A program made the translations under genes and the position numbers. Positions 1 through 3,936 of a stretch of DNA of 9,209 bases are shown piece by piece. Each line of letters begins with the position of its first letter. Within the stretch, counting starts at the first letter, position 1. The notes under the pieces were generated by a model. The model ran no database searches and was not told the DNA's origin. It saw only the letters and a list, made by a program, of their open reading frames with translations. The stretch spans positions 1 through 9,209 of the forward strand of contig JABUSR010000261.1 of NCBI GenBank assembly GCA_021442645.1, given 5' to 3'. The stretch comes from Ruminiclostridium sp. Lineage in GTDB: Bacteria > Bacillota > Clostridia > Oscillospirales > Oscillospiraceae.

Positions 1-48
1 TCCTGGTTTTTCTGCTGCAGCGGGAAAGGTGAGAGGTATTCCTGACAC

Positions 49-80
49 AAAAAAGACCTCCGGCCGGAGCCGGAGGTCTT
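49..80 (-). terminator. Intrinsic terminator of the acyl-CoA dehydrogenase/crotonase operon
   Basis: The arms 53-63 and 70-80 are perfect complements (11 bp, AAGACCTCCGG with CCGGAGGTCTT), with one further C-G pair closing a 4-nt loop. Read on the minus strand the stem runs into six T residues (49-54). It lies about 40 nt after the stop codon of the crotonase gene, as expected for a rho-independent terminator. There is no T-run on the plus-strand side, so it should act mainly on minus-strand transcripts. Confidence 0.9.
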
Positions 81-93
81 GGATAATCTGTCG

Positions 94-110
94 CTCTGAT
101 TCAATCAGAG
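94..110 (-). other. Small hairpin in the 3' untranslated region of the crotonase gene
   Basis: CTCTGAT (94-100) and ATCAGAG (104-110) form a perfect 7-bp stem with a 3-nt loop. It sits between the crotonase stop codon (121) and the terminator stem. No T-run follows on either strand, so it is not a terminator by itself. It may protect the 3' end of the message or be incidental. Confidence 0.4.
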
Positions 111-120
111 AATCAAATCA

Positions 121-987
121 TTAGTTGGCGCCCTGGGGGTTCATGGGATCGGTACGATCCTCGATCCAGTACTTGCCGATGGGATCCTGAGAAGCGTCCT
201 TGTTGACGTTGTGGGCGATCATCAGGGTCTGGTTGCGGTTCTCGACCTGGAGAGCGTTGTCGAAGCCAGCAGCGTCGACGTTAGCACGCATAGCTTCCTT
301 GGTCAGGCGGACAGCCATGGGATCCTTAGCAGCGATGACGCGAGCCAGTTCCAGACCAGCGGGAACCAGAGCAGCGCGATCGTCGACGACCTTGGAGACC
401 AGACCCAGGTTCCAAGCTTCCTCAGCGTTGATGAAGTTGCCGGTCAGCATCATCTCGAATGCACGGCCGGTGCCGATCAGGCGGGGCAGGAAGTAGGAAG
501 AGGACATGTCGCAGCCGCCGATGCCGACGTTTGCATAGAAGCAGGAGAAACGAGCGGTCTTGGTGCAGACACGGATGTCAGAAACCATAGCCAGGGAGAA
601 GCCGCCGCCTGCGGAGACGTTGTCGATCAGAGCAATCCAGGGCTGAGGAGTTCTGGACATGAACAGCTCCAGCTCGCCCAGCTTGACCTGGTATGCATAG
701 AAGCCGGGGACGGTCTGCTCGTACTCGTCCAGACCCTGCTTGACGTCCAGGCCTGCGCAGAAGCCCTTAGCCTCGTCGCCGCCATACAGCAGGACGCAGC
801 GGATGTTGTAGTACTCGTCGACCAGCCACAGGGACAGGTTGATCAGGTCGTCGACCAGGCCGTGGGACAGAGCGTTGTATGCCTTGGGTCTGTTCAGGGT
901 GACCTTCAGGATGTTGGGCTCGACCATCTCGAGCAGCAGGTTCTCATAGGAAGGCAGTTCTCTGGCTGCGGGATAAACAGGCTTCAT
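121..987 (-). CDS. Enoyl-CoA hydratase/isomerase (crotonase) family protein with atypical active site
   Basis: A 288-residue crotonase-fold protein. The family uses an oxyanion hole to stabilise CoA-thioester enolates, and members hydrate, isomerise or hydrolyse acyl-CoAs in the cytoplasm. Visible landmarks are LNRPKAYNAL (31-40), the first oxyanion-hole segment GFCAGLD (75-81), the second GGGFSLAM (127-134), and YFLPRLIG (165-172) followed by a typical C-terminal helical part. The start is set at 987 rather than the upstream in-frame ATG at 1008, because GGAGG (996-1000) lies 8 nt before 987 and falls inside the longer reading. By alignment with rat mitochondrial hydratase, the catalytic Glu144 and Glu164 positions hold Ser131 and Tyr151. 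Asp160 lies near the position of the Asp of dienoyl-CoA isomerases. The crotonase call is firm; water addition to a 2-enoyl-CoA is not assured. It is the second gene after the acyl-CoA dehydrogenase, 131 nt downstream. Confidence 0.9.
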   Translation of the reverse strand: MKPVYPAARELPSYENLLLEMVEPNILKVTLNRPKAYNALSHGLVDDLINLSLWLVDEYYNIRCVLLYGGDEAKGFCAGLDVKQGLDEYEQTVPGFYAYQVKLGELELFMSRTPQPWIALIDNVSAGGGFSLAMVSDIRVCTKTARFSCFYANVGIGGCDMSSSYFLPRLIGTGRAFEMMLTGNFINAEEAWNLGLVSKVVDDRAALVPAGLELARVIAAKDPMAVRLTKEAMRANVDAAGFDNALQVENRNQTLMIAHNVNKDASQDPIGKYWIEDRTDPMNPQGAN

Positions 988-995
988 GGTAATAT

Positions 996-1000
996 CCTCC
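996..1000 (-). promoter_or_regulatory. Ribosome binding site fixing the crotonase start at 987
   Basis: GGAGG on the minus strand lies 8 nt before the ATG at 985-987. The alternative ATG at 1006-1008 has only A/T-rich sequence before it and no Shine-Dalgarno match. The shorter, 288-residue product is therefore preferred. Confidence 0.8.
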
Positions 1001-1020
1001 ACATTCATTATTATTTAATT

Positions 1021-1037
1021 TAGGTTTCGCAAACCTA
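1021..1037 (-). other. 7-bp inverted repeat ahead of the crotonase ribosome site
   Basis: TAGGTTT (1021-1027) and AAACCTA (1031-1037) pair perfectly around a 3-nt loop. In the minus-strand mRNA this hairpin lies about 20 nt before the GGAGG of the crotonase gene. It could shape translation initiation or mRNA stability. No known riboswitch was recognised. Confidence 0.45.
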
Positions 1038-1050
1038 TTTTATTTCCTGG

Positions 1051-1084
1051 TGTTGACCGGCCCCGCAAGGAGGGCCGGTCAACA
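1051..1084 (-). other. Perfect 13-bp intercistronic hairpin between acyl-CoA dehydrogenase and crotonase
   Basis: TGTTGACCGGCCC (1051-1063) and GGGCCGGTCAACA (1072-1084) are exact reverse complements around an 8-nt loop. The element lies 35 nt after the dehydrogenase stop codon. On the minus strand the stem is followed by ACCAGGAAATAAAA rather than a T-run, and the plus-strand side also lacks one. It is therefore unlikely to be an efficient intrinsic terminator. A role as an mRNA-stabilising or processing element, or as a partial attenuator setting the expression ratio of the two genes, is an inference. Confidence 0.7.
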
Positions 1085-1118
1085 TAGAAATACGAGTTAA
1101 AGATGCGCGGCCGGCAGA

Positions 1119-2339
1119 TTAGTTGGTGTTGCCGTTGGCAGCAACATACATGCCGTGGATCAGGTACTGGATATCGCCGGAACCCTCGATGTTGGGAGCG
1201 ATAGCAGCGTCACGCACGAAGCGCTCTGCCTGATACTCGTCGCAGACACCGTAAGCGCCCATAGCGTTGACAGCCATGGTAGCAACCTTGGTAGCGGTCT
1301 CAGCAGCGTAGCCCTTTGCCTGAGCGGTACGAGCCTGGACAGCACGCATGGTAGCGATGTCGTCGTTGGAGAAGTGGTTGTGGTCGCAGTAATCAGCAGC
1401 TTCCAGGCACAGCAGCTCAGCAGTGTGTGCATAGGTCAGCATGGTGGACAGACGCAGCTGAGTGGTGGGGAACTTGGTGATGGACTTGCCGCGGTGCAGC
1501 TTCTCCTGGCAGTAGTTCAGAGCGATGTCTGCAGCGCCCAGAGCGGTACCGACGAAAACAGCGGTGAAGCCCAGCTTGCCATAAGCGGTGGTGCCCAGCA
1601 GCTGAGTGAAGCCGTCGCCGGGCTTGCCCAGGAACTGGTCCTCAGTGACAACGATGTCGTCCATGAAGATATCCCAGACGTGAGAGCCCTTGTAGCCGAT
1701 CTTGTCCCAGGGGGAGGAGACGGAGTAGCCCTTGCAGAACTTGTCGATGACCAGACCGGTGACCAGGTCCTTGCCGGACTCTTCGTCAGCCAGCAGAGCG
1801 AACAGAACCAGGGGGCCGTCATAACCAGCGTTGGAGATGAAGCGCTTAACGCCGTTCAGCTTGTAGGTGCCGTCAGCTTCCTTGGTCAGGCGGGTCTTCA
1901 GCATCTTGGGGTCGGAACCGGTATCGGGCTCGGTGAATGCGAAGGAGACGGTCTGCTCACCGGAGCAGCAGGGAGCCAGCCACTTTTCCTTCTGCTCGGG
2001 GGTAGCATACAGGTCGATAGCTTCCAGACCCAGGATGTACACGTCCAGTGCCTTACCAACGGAGGGGGAGACGCGGGACAGTTCCTTGATCACGATAGCC
2101 TGCTCGACATGGCCCATACCCAGGCCGTTGTACTCCTCGGGGAAGGAGATGCCGATGAAGCCGGTCTCTGCCAGAGCTTCGTGGATGTCGCGGGGCAGCT
2201 GAACCTGAGTGGAGCCGTCGCTGACAACGACTTCCTCGCCGCCTTCGATGCGCTCGATGTTGGGCAGGATGATGTCCTGTGCGAACTGTGCAGCAAGGTC
2301 ATGGATCATCTGCTGGTCTTCATTCAGTTTGAATTCCAT
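1119..2339 (-). CDS. Acyl-CoA dehydrogenase family flavoprotein
   Basis: A 406-residue acyl-CoA dehydrogenase, slightly longer than the usual 380-390. The family oxidises acyl-CoA at C2-C3 with FAD and passes electrons to ETF; in anaerobes it may run as an enoyl-CoA reductase with EtfAB. Landmarks are the N-terminal helical domain (1-130), the FAD/substrate signature AFTEPDTGSD (134-143), the middle beta domain with VKRFISNAG (164-172), IGYKGSHVWDIFMDDIVV (214-231), and a C-terminal helical domain. Glu385 in NIEGSGDIQ matches the catalytic base of short/medium-chain members. Two oddities are visible. About a dozen extra residues lie around 32-48, between helices A and B. The interface motif usually read as RxxFGK is KLHRGK (280-285). 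Start: AGGAGG at 2349-2354 lies 9 nt upstream. It is the first gene of an operon with the crotonase. No etfAB lies nearby, and the substrate cannot be read from the sequence. Confidence 0.94.
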   Translation of the reverse strand: MEFKLNEDQQMIHDLAAQFAQDIILPNIERIEGGEEVVVSDGSTQVQLPRDIHEALAETGFIGISFPEEYNGLGMGHVEQAIVIKELSRVSPSVGKALDVYILGLEAIDLYATPEQKEKWLAPCCSGEQTVSFAFTEPDTGSDPKMLKTRLTKEADGTYKLNGVKRFISNAGYDGPLVLFALLADEESGKDLVTGLVIDKFCKGYSVSSPWDKIGYKGSHVWDIFMDDIVVTEDQFLGKPGDGFTQLLGTTAYGKLGFTAVFVGTALGAADIALNYCQEKLHRGKSITKFPTTQLRLSTMLTYAHTAELLCLEAADYCDHNHFSNDDIATMRAVQARTAQAKGYAAETATKVATMAVNAMGAYGVCDEYQAERFVRDAAIAPNIEGSGDIQYLIHGMYVAANGNTN

Positions 2340-2386
2340 AATAGTATTCCTCCTGTGATTTGTTTTCTAAGGGCATATTTTACATA

Positions 2387-2419
2387 TTGCCTTGGGCACG
2401 AGAAGAATGCCCACAGCAA
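2387..2419 (-). other. Leader stem-loop upstream of the acyl-CoA dehydrogenase gene
   Basis: Arms 2387-2398 and 2408-2419 can pair at ten of twelve positions (outer TTGC/GCAA and inner TGGGCA/TGCCCA, with a two-base internal mismatch) around a 9-nt loop. The element lies in the roughly 105-nt untranslated leader between the putative -10 at 2451-2456 and the start codon. No T-run follows the stem on the minus strand, so an attenuator is not clear. The pairing is seen; the role is unknown. Confidence 0.4.
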
Positions 2420-2450
2420 TAACTCCTTACGGGGCAACTTCTACAGATGT

Positions 2451-2459
2451 ATTATAACA
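2451..2459 (-). promoter_or_regulatory. Putative extended -10 promoter of the acyl-CoA dehydrogenase operon
   Basis: On the minus strand the sequence TGTTATAAT is a perfect TATAAT (2451-2456) preceded by TG plus one base, the extended -10 form that can work without a strong -35. No convincing TTGACA match lies 16-18 nt further upstream. Transcription would begin near 2444, giving a leader of about 105 nt. It is the only strong -10 in the upstream A/T-rich stretch. Confidence 0.6.
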
Positions 2460-2460
2460 T

Positions 2461-2727
2461 AAGAAACCAGAGGGCGCATGACATATATTGATTATTTTTG
2501 TGGAGAAAGGTAATGAATAAGAAGTAATCAAAACTGTGGGAGCCCGGAAGAGTTGTATTCAAATTCCATAAATCTCCCCGGAGCAACTGGGCAAAATAGA
2601 CAAAAAACCGGGCGCTGATTCTTCGGGCGGGAGAACCGACGCAGATTCCCTGCCCGGGGGCACTTCCCAGTTTTGAGAGCAGAACGTGAGAAAAAGCTTA
2701 AAAATTGTGAAAAAGCTGGAATTGCCC
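2461..2727. other. Central part of the divergent intergenic region, no gene
   Basis: This stretch, between the minus-strand promoter of the acyl-CoA dehydrogenase and the plus-strand promoter of the hydroxyacyl-CoA dehydrogenase, has no reading frame with a ribosome site and gene-like composition. It holds a 9-bp inverted repeat, TCAAAACTG (2528-2536) and CAGTTTTGA (2668-2676), about 130 nt apart. It also holds a short direct repeat containing AAAAAGCT at 2691-2698 and 2710-2717, just before the -35 of the plus-strand promoter. A regulator binding site shared by both units is possible but is not demonstrated by the sequence. Confidence 0.5.
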
Positions 2728-2756
2728 TTGACGAAACCGGTGAATTCCTGTAAGAT
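2728..2756 (+). promoter_or_regulatory. Sigma-A-type promoter of the 3-hydroxyacyl-CoA dehydrogenase gene
   Basis: TTGACG (2728-2733) and TAAGAT (2751-2756) are separated by exactly 17 nt, each five of six or close to the vegetative consensus. Transcription would start near 2763, leaving an untranslated leader of about 146 nt before the ATG at 2909. Confidence 0.75.
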
Positions 2757-2773
2757 AAGACGACAATGAAAAA

Positions 2774-2803
2774 TGGCAGGGTATGGGTCCGCATACTCTG
2801 CCA
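2774..2803 (+). other. 12-bp hairpin at the 5' end of the hydroxyacyl-CoA dehydrogenase leader
   Basis: TGGCAGGGTATG (2774-2785) pairs with CATACTCTGCCA (2792-2803) over 12 positions with one G-U pair, around a 6-nt loop. It begins about 11 nt after the predicted transcription start. The sequence ATTGTTTCG follows, which is only a weak T-run. A 5'-end stabiliser or an attenuator-like element is possible. I do not recognise a known riboswitch class. Confidence 0.55.
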
Positions 2804-2858
2804 ATTGTTTCGAAAAAAAAGCATTTTCCGGAGGAGTCCGGCAAAGCAAAAAAATAAA

Positions 2859-2882
2859 GCCTTTGTTCCGGGCGGAACAGGC
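2859..2882 (+). other. Hairpin just before the ribosome site of the hydroxyacyl-CoA dehydrogenase gene
   Basis: TGTTCC (2864-2869) and GGAACA (2874-2879) pair around a GGGC loop, and GCC (2859-2861) with GGC (2880-2882) extend the stem past a two-base bulge. It ends 8 nt before GGAAGGAG (2891-2898). It could influence access to the ribosome site. The pairing is visible; the function is inferred. Confidence 0.4.
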
Positions 2883-2908
2883 CATTCATTGGAAGGAGTA
2901 CTACTACT

Positions 2909-3763
2909 ATGGAAGTTAAGATTGTTGGCGTATACGGTGCAGGCAGCATGGGCCGCGGCATTGCCCAGGTCGCTCTGGAGGGCGGTTATGATGTGGTGCT
3001 GTACAACCACAGAACCCCCACCTTGGAAAAGGGCGTGGCAGGCATCAAGAAGAACTTCGAGAAGAAGATTGCAAAGGGCAAGCTCACCCAGGAGCAGGCT
3101 GATGCATGGCTGGCTAAGCTGACCGCTACCACCAATCTGGAAGACCTGGCCAATGTGGACATCGTCTTTGAGGCAATGGTGGAGAATATGGACCTGAAGA
3201 AGGACGCTTTTGCAAAGATGGCTCCCGTCATCAAGCCCGAGGCCGTTTTCGTGTCCAACACTTCCTCCCTGTCCATCACCGAGCTGGCAGCTGCATCCCT
3301 GCGCCCTGAGAAGTTCCTGGGCATGCATTTCTTCAGCCCCGTGCCCTCCATGAAGCTGGTGGAGATTATCAACGCCTACGACACCTCTGCTGACACCATC
3401 GAGACCGGCAAGGCTATCGCTAAGGGCTTCGGCAAGGAGTTCGTTACCGTCAGCGATGTGCCCATGTTCATTGCAAACCGCGTTATGTGCCCCATGATGA
3501 ACGAGGCTGCCATCCTGGCCGGCGAGAATGTCTGCTCCTATGAGGACATCGACAAGGCCTGCGAGCTGGGCTACAATCTGCCTGTCGGCCCCCTGAAGCT
3601 GGCTGACTACATCGGCATCGACATCATGATTAACGTCATGGAGTCCCTGTATCAGGAGACTGCAGACTCCAAGTATCGCCCCGCACACCTGTACAAGGTC
3701 CTGTACCGGGCCGGCCGTCTGGGCCGCAAGACCGGCAAGGGCTTCTACGATTACACTGTGTAA
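2909..3763 (+). CDS. hbd: 3-hydroxyacyl-CoA dehydrogenase (3-hydroxybutyryl-CoA dehydrogenase-like)
   Basis: A 284-residue protein the length of clostridial Hbd, which interconverts acetoacetyl-CoA and (S)-3-hydroxybutyryl-CoA in the cytoplasm. The Rossmann loop GAGSMG (10-15) opens the NAD(P) domain. SNTSSLSITE (116-125), GMHFFSPVP (138-146), MKLVEII (148-154) and ANRV (189-192) supply the expected catalytic and substrate residues Ser119, His140, Glu152 and Asn190. A C-terminal helical dimer domain ends in GRKTGKGFYDY. The start has AAGGAG 10 nt upstream. At the end of beta-2, where NAD-dependent relatives have Asp, the sequence is Tyr-Asn-His-Arg (32-35), so NADP use is possible. The usual NHPMGP is NLPVGP (223-228), and HFFNP is HFFSP. 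The gene is monocistronic, with its own promoter and terminator, and divergent from the acyl-CoA dehydrogenase operon. The gene symbol is by family resemblance. Confidence 0.93.
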   Translation: MEVKIVGVYGAGSMGRGIAQVALEGGYDVVLYNHRTPTLEKGVAGIKKNFEKKIAKGKLTQEQADAWLAKLTATTNLEDLANVDIVFEAMVENMDLKKDAFAKMAPVIKPEAVFVSNTSSLSITELAAASLRPEKFLGMHFFSPVPSMKLVEIINAYDTSADTIETGKAIAKGFGKEFVTVSDVPMFIANRVMCPMMNEAAILAGENVCSYEDIDKACELGYNLPVGPLKLADYIGIDIMINVMESLYQETADSKYRPAHLYKVLYRAGRLGRKTGKGFYDYTV

Positions 3764-3784
3764 GTCCGCTGCGAAAACAACGTC

Positions 3785-3819
3785 AGGCCCCGCCTTCTTT
3801 TGAACGGCGGGGCCTTTTT
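3785..3819 (+). terminator. Intrinsic terminator of the 3-hydroxyacyl-CoA dehydrogenase gene
   Basis: AGGCCCCGCC (3785-3794) and GGCGGGGCCT (3806-3815) form a perfect 10-bp GC-rich stem followed by five T residues (3815-3819). It lies about 20 nt after the stop codon, a textbook plus-strand rho-independent terminator. Confidence 0.93.
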
Positions 3820-3874
3820 ATGTGTGCGCCCAGGCTAGAAGCGCATTCTGGCCCGGCGGTGTTTTGACGGATGA

Positions 3875-3918
3875 AAAGGGGTCCCCCTGCCGCCAACAGG
3901 CAACGGGGGGACCCCTTT
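3875..3918 (-). terminator. Strong terminator hairpin of the MMPL/heptad-protein operon
   Basis: AAAGGGGTCCCCC (3875-3887) and GGGGGACCCCTTT (3906-3918) are exact reverse complements (13 bp). A further TGCC/GGCA pairing (3888-3891 with 3899-3902) lies above a 3-nt bulge. On the minus strand it ends in CCCCTTTT, and it begins about 20 nt after the stop codon of the heptad-repeat protein. The run of A before the stem on the plus strand also makes it a potential partial bidirectional terminator facing the converging dehydrogenase gene. Confidence 0.85.
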
Positions 3919-3936
3919 CCGTTGTCCCTTCAAAAA

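Noticed and set aside
1..45. Possible C-terminus of a plus-strand gene ending at TGA 43-45
   Set aside because: Only 14 codons are visible, without a motif, and no plus-strand T-run follows the nearby hairpin. This is not enough to call a gene.
211..1023. Open frame of 270 codons on the plus strand opposite the crotonase
   Set aside because: It is antisense to a well-supported crotonase gene, shows the same kind of biased composition and has no domain.
1155..2462. Open frame of 435 codons on the plus strand opposite the acyl-CoA dehydrogenase
   Set aside because: It is antisense to a clear enzyme gene, has low-complexity Gly/Val/Ser/Gln/Asp-rich composition and no recognisable domain. Biased codons on the true strand explain the lack of stops.
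2766..3122. Open frame starting in the leader of the hydroxyacyl-CoA dehydrogenase gene (possible leader peptide)
   Set aside because: There is no ribosome site before the ATG, it runs far into the enzyme gene in the wrong frame, and its product has no recognisable features.
2528..3688. Open frame of 386 codons on the minus strand opposite the hydroxyacyl-CoA dehydrogenase
   Set aside because: It lies opposite a conserved enzyme and runs through the promoter and leader. The translated sequence is Leu/His/Gly-rich with no family resemblance.
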